Under the pieces are notes generated by a model. That model had not been told where the DNA came from and did no database searches. It saw only the letters and a list, made by a program, of their open reading frames with translations. A stretch of 20,335 nucleotides of DNA from a virus. Shown here piece by piece: positions 13,467 through 20,179 of this stretch (within the stretch, counting starts at the first letter, position 1; every line of letters begins with the position of its first letter). A program made the translations under genes and the position numbers. The stretch lies in IMG/VR virus record IMGVR_UViG_3300027851_000765, positions 1 to 20,335 of that record. One strand, written 5' to 3'.

Positions 13467-14471
13467 CTAGGCTGCGAGGTTGAGGCCGGAGAGCTGGGCG
13501 AACGCGCCCTGCAGATGCTCGACGGTCAGCGGCTTGTCGGAATTCAGGGACACCAGCAGCGCGCCCTCGAACGTCATTTCGACGTTACGAAGGCCGCCCG
13601 GCCGGGCAGCGATCGACTGCAGGAAGTCCAGCTCGCGCTTGGTCAGCACCTCGCCGTTGGCGTCCGCCCAGGCCTGGGCATAGGCCGACACGTCGCGCGG
13701 ATCTGGCTTGAGGATCACGCGGCGCTGGGCGATCCGGCTCGATACCTGGCTGAAGGCGCGTCGCGTGCCGTTGCCGCTGATCTTGGAGCTGAGCTCCTCA
13801 TTGCCGATCAGCACGATGCCGATCGGCATTCCCCGGCGGCGGGTCGTGTCGTTCACCGCGCGCAGCTGCTCGATCGCCTTGTCAGACAGCAGCTGGGCTT
13901 CATCGACGATGATCAGGCCCTTGGCCTCGGCGGCCTTGTCCACCACGCGCTTGGCCAGCACCTGGGGCGTGCCCCGGTTCTCGCCTTCGCCCATGGCCGA
14001 CAGGATCTCCAGCAGCATGGTGGGCACGCCGCTGGTCGAGGGGTCCATGGTGGACAGCCAGGCGCGGCTTTGTGCGGTCGCGCAGTACTGACGGGCGGTG
14101 GCCGTCTTCGATACGCCAGGCGCCCCGGTGATCATCACCAGGCGGCCCATCTCACGGGCCATGTCGAACAGCGCCAGGATCTTGTCCGACGTGTAGAGCG
14201 GCTGAAACGTCGGCGCGACGGGCAGGCGCAGGCCTTGCGCCGCGATCCGCTTGCGACCCGACAGCCATTTGAACAGCGCTGCGGCCGGGACGTTGTTGTC
14301 ACCGCCATAGCTGCCCTTGAGGTACGAACTCAAGGTCGATTGCGGCACTTCCGCCTGACGACCGATCTCGGCCTGGCTTAGGCCGTCCAGGAGCTTGATC
14401 TCCTCGACCTGGCGCCGGATCTCGGCGTGTTCGAAGCTGTCGAACTCGGTCTTGGCAGGGTTGAGGTTCAT
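13467..14471 (-). CDS. MuB-like AAA+ ATPase, transposition target protein
   Basis: ATP-dependent DNA-binding partner of the transposase, which in Mu selects target DNA and gives target immunity. The 334-residue protein has an N-terminal helix-turn-helix (about 30-58: GLSQAEIGRQAEVPQSTLSS), Walker A GAPGVSKT (116-123), Walker B LIIVDEAQ (186-193) and a sensor-1-like VLIGNEEL. FSQVSSRIAQRRVIL provides the Arg finger region. Length exceeds Mu B (312) slightly. ATG 14469-14471 has AAGGAAA 6 bases upstream. It is separated from the transposase by 63 bases that contain a strong hairpin, the only such gap between the two genes. Confidence 0.93.
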   Translation of the reverse strand: MNLNPAKTEFDSFEHAEIRRQVEEIKLLDGLSQAEIGRQAEVPQSTLSSYLKGSYGGDNNVPAAALFKWLSGRKRIAAQGLRLPVAPTFQPLYTSDKILALFDMAREMGRLVMITGAPGVSKTATARQYCATAQSRAWLSTMDPSTSGVPTMLLEILSAMGEGENRGTPQVLAKRVVDKAAEAKGLIIVDEAQLLSDKAIEQLRAVNDTTRRRGMPIGIVLIGNEELSSKISGNGTRRAFSQVSSRIAQRRVILKPDPRDVSAYAQAWADANGEVLTKRELDFLQSIAARPGGLRNVEMTFEGALLVSLNSDKPLTVEHLQGAFAQLSGLNLAA

Positions 14472-14500
14472 GGTAGTTTCCTTGTGTTGCTGAAGTCCAA

Positions 14501-14530
14501 GGCCTGTCGGGGTTGCACCCCCGGCAGGCC
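14501..14530. other. Strong hairpin between the transposase and MuB-like genes
   Basis: Arms GGCCTGTCGGGG (14501-14512) and CCCCGGCAGGCC (14519-14530) surround a 6-base loop. In rightward RNA the single mismatch is a G-U pair and GTTTT follows, as in a factor-independent terminator; in leftward RNA it is an A-C mismatch without a U run. It could stop antisense transcription entering the transposase gene, or adjust the A-to-B ratio in the operon. Confidence 0.5.
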
Positions 14531-14534
14531 GTTT

Positions 14535-16505
14535 TCATGAGCGGCGGAACAGGGCGATGGTCCGGTCCTGCTGCTCGGTGAAATCTGTGTTGACGGGCGC
14601 GGCCGCCGGCTGGAGGACCTTGGGGAAGTGGCCGGGGACGACGTTGCCGGGCAGATCCGAGCGGAGTTCCTCGGCGCTCTCATGCGGCCGCATCAGATCG
14701 ACCAGCTCATCCGACAGCATCTGGCGCTCCAGCGACGCGACATGGGCGACGGCCTTCACGATCCTGCGCTGCTGCTTTTTGCGCTCGCGGCCCTCTTCGG
14801 CGTTGGCGAACCCGACCTTGTCCCAGCACTCGGCGAAGCCCAGATAGACGCCGCCCAGGCTGTAGACGTGCAGGCCGGCGTGCAGGTCTTCGGCGTCGAA
14901 GCGCGCGGCGATCTTTTCGCCGACGTGCTCGATGAGGAAGTCGCCCCAGTAGCGGTTGCCCGCCAGGATCAGGCCTTCGCCCTTTTGGCGGACCTTGAGC
15001 CCTTCGACGCACAGCATCGCCTGGCGCAGCTGCTCGGGCGTGGCCCTGGGGACCAAGGCGTTGGCGTAGCTTTCGGCATAGGCCTGGTCGAACGACAGCT
15101 TCTTGCGGCAGGCCTTGGTCGCGCGGCCCAGGCGCGCGTTGTGGCGTTGAATGCCGTCAGCGACGATCCGGGTGAACTCTTCGATGTCCACTGTCCGCTC
15201 GCCTGCGTCGGCGGGCTTGTGGAGGGGGTTGTTGCCCACATAGGCGCCCTGGAAGGCCGGGTGCGTACCGATGTGCTCTTCCAGGTCGCGGAACGAACGC
15301 TCGATGGGCTTGGACTGGCCGCTGTAAGGTGTGGTGAAGTGGACCTCGACGCCCAGCTGCACCAGCAGGCCGACCTGGTCGTCCTCGCGGATCGCAAACC
15401 GGAACCGGTGGGCGGACCCGCCGGTCAGCCATTTGGAGGCGAAGGCCCGGCCGTTATCGAAGAAGCACAGGCGCGGAATGCCATGGTTCTTGAAGACCTC
15501 GGCGAACACCTTGCGCACCGCGTTGGCGTTCTCCGACCGGCACAGGTGCCAGCCCAGGACCCTGCGGCTGTAGAGATCCTGGATCATGATCATCATCGGC
15601 CGGTCGGGCTTGGTCCCGTCGCGCCAATCGACGATCACATCCCATTTGTGACCATCGACATTGACCGCTTCCATGGCGTGGAAGGTGGTCTCGTCGCGCT
15701 CGATCCACGGCAGCTCGCGGCGCAGGGCGTCGTCGCCTTCGCGCAGCAGGATCCGCACCGAGCGGTTGATCCGGGTCTTCACCCATCGCGCGATCGTCTT
15801 CTCGGAGGGCAGAACCCAGCCCAGCGGCTCGCCAATCTCGACCGTTTTGGTAAAGGCCGCGGCCACGGTCGGTCCCGCGAAACGCAGGTAGTAATCCTTG
15901 AAGAACTGCCAGGCGGCGGGGGTGCATTCGGCGCCGGCCGAGCGGCCCTGATAGGCCGGGGCTAGATAGGCCACCCGATCGCAGACATCGACCAGGCGGA
16001 TCAGACGGAACCACCCGTACAGGGTGCTTTCGGAGACCTCGGGCTCGCGCTTGGCGGCGCGCGCCTCGCGACGAAGGCCGGCCACGACCTCCTGGACCGC
16101 CTGCACCTTGCCCAGGCCCCGCGCTAGCATCTCGACGCGCTGGATCAGCTCCAGGCGGCGCTTGGCGACGGCCTGCATGGACGGCGACAGCGACCCATAC
16201 CGCTTCCAGACGCTCTCGCGAGACTGGGCCGGCGCGGCCTTGCCGGTCTGGGCCGGCATCGCCATCGAGAGCTTCAGCCGGGCCGCGTCGGGCAGCAGAG
16301 ACAGATGATACTCGACGCCGCCGCCTCGGCCCTTGCGAGGCCGGCTGCAGGCCATCCCCTCGCCGTCGATGGTCATCGACCAGTCCTCGCGCTCGGCGAT
16401 CATCTGAACGCCGCGCTTGGTGGTCGGGAGACCTGGAAGGCTCATCTCGGCCAGTTCGGCGACCGTGAACCACTCCTGCGCTGTGATCGGCACGTGCGGG
16501 CTCAT
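14535..16505 (-). CDS. MuA-like DDE transposase
   Basis: Catalyses strand transfer in replicative transposition and lysogenic integration. The 656-residue protein (MuA is 663) starts with the Mu-type end-binding winged helix (EWFTVAELAEMSLPGLPTTK, 11-30, then RGVQMIAEREDW). The catalytic RNase H-like domain carries the DDE triad: Asp284 in VNVDGHKWDV, Asp350 in FFDNGRAFASKW, and Glu402 in GQSKPIERSFRD. A beta-barrel and a basic C-terminal domain follow (ERKKQQRRIVKAV near 575). The ATG at 16503-16505 overlaps the upstream stop as ATGA and has GGGGAG upstream; a longer in-frame start at 16679 would run inside the preceding gene. All catalytic residues are intact, so the enzyme is probably active. 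Confidence 0.97.
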   Translation of the reverse strand: MSPHVPITAQEWFTVAELAEMSLPGLPTTKRGVQMIAEREDWSMTIDGEGMACSRPRKGRGGGVEYHLSLLPDAARLKLSMAMPAQTGKAAPAQSRESVWKRYGSLSPSMQAVAKRRLELIQRVEMLARGLGKVQAVQEVVAGLRREARAAKREPEVSESTLYGWFRLIRLVDVCDRVAYLAPAYQGRSAGAECTPAAWQFFKDYYLRFAGPTVAAAFTKTVEIGEPLGWVLPSEKTIARWVKTRINRSVRILLREGDDALRRELPWIERDETTFHAMEAVNVDGHKWDVIVDWRDGTKPDRPMMIMIQDLYSRRVLGWHLCRSENANAVRKVFAEVFKNHGIPRLCFFDNGRAFASKWLTGGSAHRFRFAIREDDQVGLLVQLGVEVHFTTPYSGQSKPIERSFRDLEEHIGTHPAFQGAYVGNNPLHKPADAGERTVDIEEFTRIVADGIQRHNARLGRATKACRKKLSFDQAYAESYANALVPRATPEQLRQAMLCVEGLKVRQKGEGLILAGNRYWGDFLIEHVGEKIAARFDAEDLHAGLHVYSLGGVYLGFAECWDKVGFANAEEGRERKKQQRRIVKAVAHVASLERQMLSDELVDLMRPHESAEELRSDLPGNVVPGHFPKVLQPAAAPVNTDFTEQQDRTIALFRRS

Positions 16506-16984
16506 CGGCGGGCTCCCCGGCCCACCTGCAGGGGCGCAAGCCCCGACAGACGCTTGGCCTCTGCGGCATAGTGTTCGGCTTGCTTGCGGGCAAAGGCGGC
16601 CTGGGCCAGCAGGGCTTCCTCGCCCTGCAGGATGGTCAGGCCTTCGTCGGCCAGGACGACGTTCCACAGCCACAGGCATCCTGTGGCGCGGGCGAAGGCC
16701 ACGAAGCGCACCAGGCTGATCGTGTGGGTCTCGCGCGCCTGCGAGGTGTAGGCGTCGATCATCGACTTGGTGACTTCCGTCCCCAAGATCTCCGACATCT
16801 TCCGGGCGATGTCGTAGCGATCCATCCCGCGCTCGCGGGCCTCTTCGATAGCCCGCGCCATGGCGCCGGAGATGCGGCCGTTGAAGTCCAGGGCGCCGCC
16901 CAGTTCGCGCGGTGTCTCCACCGGGAACAGTCGCGCGCCGCTGAACATGTCCAGCGTGTGTTCGTCCCGAGCGCGCTTAACCAT
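16502..16984 (-). CDS. Conserved Mu-like phage early protein upstream of the transposase
   Basis: A 160-residue protein of a type I know from many alphaproteobacterial Mu-like prophages just before the transposase, with no proven function. Typical elements: ISGAMARAIEEARERGMDRY (about 38-57), then DIARKMSEILGTEVTKSMID (58-77), a helix-turn-helix-like region, AYTSQARETHTISLVRFVAF, and a C-terminal helical arm (AFARKQAEHYAAEAKRL). Probably DNA binding. The ATG at 16982-16984 has GGGGAG 8 bases upstream. The stop overlaps the transposase ATG by 4 bp, so the two are coupled. Confidence 0.82.
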   Translation of the reverse strand: MVKRARDEHTLDMFSGARLFPVETPRELGGALDFNGRISGAMARAIEEARERGMDRYDIARKMSEILGTEVTKSMIDAYTSQARETHTISLVRFVAFARATGCLWLWNVVLADEGLTILQGEEALLAQAAFARKQAEHYAAEAKRLSGLAPLQVGRGARR

Positions 16985-17035
16985 GGGGACGACTCCCCTT
17001 ACGGGTCACCATCGCAACGAGCCGGGAGACGAGAT

Positions 17036-17464
17036 TTGCGAGACGGCAGCCGCGCCCTTCCGGCCCTACGACGACGCCTGCGGATCGCGCGCGATCTGCT
17101 CCACGACCAAGACCGGATACGACTTCACAACCTGCTGCTGTCGATGGGGCGGGTTGAGACTGAGCAGTCGGTTCGGAAGCTTCAAACGCACGCCGTAACG
17201 TTGCTCGTTCGGCTTCCCCCCAGCGACCGCCGCTCGATGCTAGCAGCCATGCCGCTCGATCAGCGTCTGTTAACTGCTTACGCCATGGCGGCATGGGCGC
17301 AGAAGACCCTGGAACTATTCGAAAAGATTGATCGATATGCTCAGGGGCCGCTCGACCTTGAGCGTTGGGCTGGACCAGCCGCGCTTGACCTTCTTGATCG
17401 ACACGAAGCAGACGACGGTTGGCTTTGGCCTTACCCGACGCGGGGACCTTTCGGGCCGCTTTAG
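17036..17464 (+). CDS. Opposite-strand orphan gene inside the early operon (142 aa, unknown)
   Basis: The only rightward gene inside the leftward early operon. TTG 17036-17038 has GGGAG 8-9 bases upstream. A hand count of its first 67 codons gives about 73% G+C at position 3 and 46% at position 2; the overlapping leftward frame would have its wobble base on the poor one, so the rightward reading is the better gene. The C-terminal half has clearly lower third-position G+C than neighbouring phage genes, a sign of separate origin. The product is soluble and helical: RIARDLLHDQDRIRLHNLLL, then PLDQRLLTAYAMAAWAQKTL and a Trp-rich tail (DDGWLWPYP). No family recognised. It may be a lysogenic cargo gene (moron). 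The upstream gap of 51 bases shows no clear promoter, so expression could start inside the neighbour. Confidence 0.6.
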   Translation: MRDGSRALPALRRRLRIARDLLHDQDRIRLHNLLLSMGRVETEQSVRKLQTHAVTLLVRLPPSDRRSMLAAMPLDQRLLTAYAMAAWAQKTLELFEKIDRYAQGPLDLERWAGPAALDLLDRHEADDGWLWPYPTRGPFGPL

Positions 17465-17484
17465 GGGGTGCGACAGTCTGGCGC

Positions 17485-18465
17485 TCAGTCATTCCAGCCG
17501 CCGTTCACCAGGTCCCAGCCGCCCGGCAGCGCTTCACCACTGAGCCAGTGCAGCATGGCGTCGCGATGGGTCTTGGGCGCCGCTTTCCAGACCTTTTGGA
17601 AGGCCTTCACGGTCTCATCGACCGGTCTTTCAGGCGCCTTCGTCGGCGTCTTTCCGGCCGCGTAGACCTGGGCGTCGGCGAACTTCGTCGCGCGGCCGTC
17701 CGTCAGGGCCTCTACGATGCGCAGCTGCTGGGCGGGGTCGGCGACACCCGCGATCTGGCGCAGCAGGCCCTCGTTTTTGCCGAGCTTGGAGCCGGAAACC
17801 TTGGCGTGGACGGCGGGGGAGAGGCCGCGAGCGACGACCAGGGCATTCTTCACCGTCATCTCAGATAAGCCGAGGTCTGCGGCGGTCTCCGTGGAAAATC
17901 CCATAGCCGGCGGGGTGTTTCCCAGTAATTCGACAAACTTTGTCGAATTACTGGGGCGGCCGCGCTTGGGCGTAACAGTGCCATCGGCCGACTGGACAAC
18001 CCTGTCAGGGTGCAGCTTGGCCCACACCCGCAGACGGGCGCTGACAAACAGGGCGCGCTCATAGGGCGTAAGCCCGGCGCTGATGAGGTTCTCGTCGATC
18101 TCGACAAGTTCGGCTTGGTCGTCCGTGAGGTTACGAACGTCCGCCAGGATCTCGGCCCACCCCTCAAGGATGGCCGCTTCCAGCCGGTGGGCACCGGCGA
18201 CCAGGATGAACAGGCCCTCCTCACCCTCGACGGTCGAAGGCCGCACGATGATCGGCGAGATCTGGCCGCTTTCGCGCATCGAGACCCGCTTGGCCTCGAC
18301 CTTTCCGGGCGTCGTTGGACGCAGCCGGTTGCGGACAATGATTCGATCCACTCGGACCGAGCGGCCCTGATGGGCCGGCGCGACACTCGCGACGCGCGCA
18401 TACGCCGGGAGGGGTGCCTCTTGAGTGGCACCCGACTTGATCTTTTTCGCTTCCCCCGAGGCCAT
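17485..18465 (-). CDS. ParB-like (ParB/Srx fold) DNA-binding protein
   Basis: A 326-residue protein of the ParB/Sulfiredoxin type found in the early region of some Mu-like phages. The N-terminal domain (about 33-140) has the strand SVRVDRIIVRNRLRP and the signature LFILVAGAHRLEAAILEGW (85-103; GAHR is the CTP/phosphate-binding element of ParB-like proteins), then LVEIDENLISAGLTPYERAL (120-139). A helix-turn-helix region follows (about 189-215: GFSTETAADLGLSEMTVKNA). It lacks a partner ParA gene nearby. It could silence or organise phage DNA, or have nuclease activity as proposed for some relatives. The linker between the two domains is encoded by a 35-bp perfect palindrome. The gene follows Ner after 2 bases. 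Confidence 0.87.
   Translation of the reverse strand: MASGEAKKIKSGATQEAPLPAYARVASVAPAHQGRSVRVDRIIVRNRLRPTTPGKVEAKRVSMRESGQISPIIVRPSTVEGEEGLFILVAGAHRLEAAILEGWAEILADVRNLTDDQAELVEIDENLISAGLTPYERALFVSARLRVWAKLHPDRVVQSADGTVTPKRGRPSNSTKFVELLGNTPPAMGFSTETAADLGLSEMTVKNALVVARGLSPAVHAKVSGSKLGKNEGLLRQIAGVADPAQQLRIVEALTDGRATKFADAQVYAAGKTPTKAPERPVDETVKAFQKVWKAAPKTHRDAMLHWLSGEALPGGWDLVNGGWND
17921..17955. repeat. 35-bp perfect palindrome inside the ParB-like gene
   Basis: Arms CCCAGTAATTCGACAAA (17921-17937) and TTTGTCGAATTACTGGG (17939-17955) are exact complements around one base. It encodes residues about 171-182 of the ParB-like protein with codons such as TTA, AGT and TTT that are rare in this GC-rich setting, so DNA-level selection is likely. 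It could be a ParB or repressor binding site, or an RNA hairpin. No U run follows on either strand. Confidence 0.85.
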
Positions 18466-18467
18466 GT

Positions 18468-18755
18468 CTATCTGGCCTCACCGATTTGACGGTGCAAATC
18501 CCGTTTCTGGGACGTATTGTCCTCAGAGGCAGATGGCGAGGTCTCGAACCGGCCTGGGAACAACTTCTCAAGCGTCTGATCGAGAGCAACGGAGATCGCT
18601 ATGGCGGTGGCTTTTACCGAGCGTCCTCGCAGCACATCGCGAACCGAATACGCGGGCAGGTCCATGGACCGCTCGAACGCCCTCACGGAACGAAATTTGA
18701 TCCGGATAGACGCTTTGATCGTCTCCGGATGGGGAGGGTGTGTCTCGTCAATCAT
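18468..18755 (-). CDS. Ner-like early regulator
   Basis: Small DNA-binding repressor made first in lytic growth; in Mu, Ner turns down both the repressor and early promoters. The 95-residue product shows the Ner/Nlp pattern: PPHPETIKASIRIKF (7-21), then the helix-turn-helix SVRAFERSMDLPAYSVRDVL (23-42) and a terminal helix with ALDQTLEKLFPGRF (57-70), whose LFPGRF-type end resembles the W-P-S-R-Y of Ner. Length exceeds Mu Ner (75) by a polar tail. ATG 18753-18755 abuts the repressor ATG on the other strand; an upstream in-frame ATG at 18815 would lie inside the repressor gene. It is the first gene of the early operon. Confidence 0.85.
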   Translation of the reverse strand: MIDETHPPHPETIKASIRIKFRSVRAFERSMDLPAYSVRDVLRGRSVKATAIAISVALDQTLEKLFPGRFETSPSASEDNTSQKRDLHRQIGEAR

Positions 18756-18840
18756 ATGAGCGCGGTCCGTAAATCCCATAAACAGGATACTCGCCCCACA
18801 GGAGATAGTGGTCAAGCAGATAATCCCGATAATGGGACAT
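18751..18840. promoter_or_regulatory. Immunity switch: back-to-back starts and two candidate operators
   Basis: The repressor ATG (18756-18758) and the Ner ATG (18753-18755) touch, so the promoters for each gene must lie inside the other. Two dyads occur within the start of the repressor gene: ATCCCATAAACAGGAT at 18773-18788 (4-bp arms) and TCCCGATAATGGGA at 18824-18837. This stretch is poorer in G+C than its surroundings. They are candidate operators for repressor and Ner; binding is inferred from position alone. Confidence 0.45.
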
Positions 18841-19469
18841 CCGCGTCCGCTTTTTCGGATAGACTTAGAAGGGCGCTGTCCGGCCGCGTTTCCGCCGAGG
18901 TGGCGCGTAACATCGGCATCCCTGCCCAGACGCTGGACGGGTACAAAAAAGGCGCGATCCCGTCAGCGGATCGGGCTCTGGCGCTCGCAGATCAGCTGGG
19001 CGTCGAGTATCGCTGGCTGATCGCTGGAGTAGGCCAGCAGGCTACGTCACTCCCGGTCGCAGCGCCCGCAGACACTGTCGTTTTGGACCGGTTTGACCCC
19101 TTCTCGTTCGGCGAATTCGGCAAGGGCGAGCCAGTCGAACAGGTCACGGTTCCCCGTTGGCTGATGGCGTCCATCAAGCAGACGACCGGCCTTTGGCTCT
19201 GCGAAATGCCGAGCAATGCGTTGCCAGAAGTGGCTGCAGAAGGAGAGATGATTGTCTGCCGAGACGCGGACGTGCCGCTTCAAGATCGGCGGGTCTATAT
19301 TTTCATGATCGAGGGACGACCAGTCGTCCGCCGAGTGTTTGTCAAACCAGAAGGCCTGCAACTTTCAGGTGAAAGCGCTGACGACACGATCCTTTTTCGT
19401 CCAGAAGATGCGGAACACGTCGTCGCGATGGGCCGCGTGCTAGCCGCCATCTCTCTCAACCAGGTGTGA
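18756..19469 (+). CDS. CI-like phage repressor with S24/LexA-type C-terminal domain
   Basis: Master lysogeny repressor. The 237-residue protein has a flexible, polar N-terminus (1-30), a helix-turn-helix domain (about 33-90: VSAEVARNIGIPAQTLDGYK), a linker and an S24-like C-terminal domain (about 130-233). In this domain the usual self-cleavage dyad is changed: Ser153 in LCEMPSNALPE has no GDSMEP context and VVRRV (191-194) replaces the expected Lys by Arg, so RecA-triggered cleavage may not occur. MuA-type phages often use such a repressor instead of Mu c. I use the ATG at 18756, abutting Ner; GGGAGGG lies about 16 bases upstream, so spacing is poor. The 86-residue gene behind it follows after 3 bases and is probably cotranscribed. 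Confidence 0.88.
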   Translation: MSAVRKSHKQDTRPTGDSGQADNPDNGTSASAFSDRLRRALSGRVSAEVARNIGIPAQTLDGYKKGAIPSADRALALADQLGVEYRWLIAGVGQQATSLPVAAPADTVVLDRFDPFSFGEFGKGEPVEQVTVPRWLMASIKQTTGLWLCEMPSNALPEVAAEGEMIVCRDADVPLQDRRVYIFMIEGRPVVRRVFVKPEGLQLSGESADDTILFRPEDAEHVVAMGRVLAAISLNQV

Positions 19470-19472
19470 CTA

Positions 19473-19733
19473 ATGGAAAGCCGAAGCAGCAACACGCTCT
19501 TTTCCTTGGGAGCACTGGTCTTCATCGTGTCGGGTTTTGGCTTGATCGTCGCCGGTTTCGTCATGCCCGGCACGGCGCCAATTGACCCGATAGCCCTTGC
19601 CGCAGCTGGCTTCGAAAGCGCCAACGTACCCGAGGTCGCCAATCTGGGGCGCCTAGCCCAGAAACTGATGCTGGTTGTGACCGGCGCCGCCTTCTTGATA
19701 ACCGGCGCTGTGTTCGCCCCACGCGGCCGCTGA
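19473..19733 (+). CDS. Small two-span membrane protein, cotranscribed with the repressor
   Basis: The 86-residue product has two hydrophobic segments: about 9-32 (LFSLGALVFIVSGFGLIVAG) and about 64-80 (KLMLVVTGAAFLITGAVF), joined by a short polar loop with DPIALAAAG, and ends in basic ARG-R-type residues. Three bases after the repressor stop and with AGGTG 8 bases before ATG, it would be made in the lysogen together with the repressor. It could give superinfection exclusion or other lysogenic conversion; that is inference from context. No family recognised. A terminator follows 25 bases later. Confidence 0.7.
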   Translation: MESRSSNTLFSLGALVFIVSGFGLIVAGFVMPGTAPIDPIALAAAGFESANVPEVANLGRLAQKLMLVVTGAAFLITGAVFAPRGR

Positions 19734-19746
19734 GAGCCCCCACCTC

Positions 19747-19870
19747 GTTCCCAGTTAGAAAACGGGCGGCGCCATCGGCGACCGCCCGTTTTTCGTTGTG
19801 GGGCTGGGGTTTGCGCGAACTGGGAAGCGGAAACCTAACTGGGAAGCTCACTTCCCACTTCCGTTCCCAC
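19747..19870. repeat. Cluster of five TTCCCA/TGGGAA sites at the phage left end
   Basis: TTCCCA occurs at 19748-19753, 19852-19857 and 19864-19869, TGGGAA at 19821-19826 and 19840-19845. Longer shared forms are CTAACTGGGAAG (19835-19846) and its complement around 19748. One pair forms a hairpin-like dyad TGGGAAG/CTTCCCA (19840-19857). The cluster may be transposase end or repressor binding sites; it overlaps the terminator region. Confidence 0.5.
19759..19793 (+). terminator. Factor-independent terminator of the repressor operon
   Basis: Perfect arms AAAACGGGCGG (19759-19769) and CCGCCCGTTTT (19782-19792), followed by further T residues, 25 bases after the membrane-protein stop. This ends rightward transcription from the repressor operon before the phage end. 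Confidence 0.9.
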
Positions 19871-20142
19871 ATCGAAGACCGCTTTACGGTCGTTCCGGGC
19901 AATCGAGAGGCCGATCCATGCCAAGATTTTAGAGCCTTCCAGAGCCTTTAAACCCTTGTGGCGCGGGCATTCCATCGAGCGCGCCTGAAAGCCGCTTGGA
20001 AGGCCTTTGGAACGTATATCGACGACTGCGAAACTGACTGTCTAATATGCCCCGAAAGCGCCGTTTTGGCCGTTTCGACGAGACAACGCCCCGAGGCCGT
20101 TTTTTTTGCCGACCATCCGCAAAGCCCTTACGGATAAGGCCC
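19871..20142. other. Phage left-end non-coding DNA
   Basis: No gene seen. It holds a small dyad GACCG/CGGTC (about 19877-19891), paired TTCCAGAGCC/GGAAGG words (19936-20015), a run of eight T residues at 20100-20107 and a dyad CCTTA-CGGA-TAAGG near 20126-20139. Together with the flanking repeats this resembles a transposition end with protein-binding sites, but individual sites cannot be assigned. Confidence 0.45.
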
Positions 20143-20179
20143 CGTCCCGCGACATCCCGCCTCGTCCCGGCCCATCCCG
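20143..20179. repeat. Four 10-bp-spaced C(G/A)TCCCG repeats
   Basis: CGTCCCG, CATCCCG, CGTCCCG and CATCCCG start at 20143, 20153, 20163 and 20173, exactly one helical turn apart and alternating in the second base. They lie just inside the inferred phage terminus and would present one face of the helix to a protein, so a transposase-binding array is the likely meaning. Confidence 0.7.

Noticed and set aside
13816-13829. 14-bp palindrome ATGCCGATCGGCAT in the MuB-like gene
   Set aside because: Short, uses ordinary codons for the region and has no partner copy; likely coincidence.
14628-15965. Rightward 445-codon frame opposite the transposase
   Set aside because: Shadow of the DDE transposase, which has intact motifs in the other strand.
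16977-17492. Leftward 171-codon frame bridging the ParB-like gene and the pre-transposase gene with 8-base overlaps on both sides
   Set aside because: The overlaps look attractive, but the wobble positions of this frame have the lowest G+C of the three, and the translation is Pro/Arg/Ala filler. The rightward frame at 17036-17464 has the proper pattern. I keep some doubt.
20143-20179. CRISPR-like or satellite array
   Set aside because: Units are 7 bases with 3-base gaps; far too short for CRISPR, and there are no cas genes.
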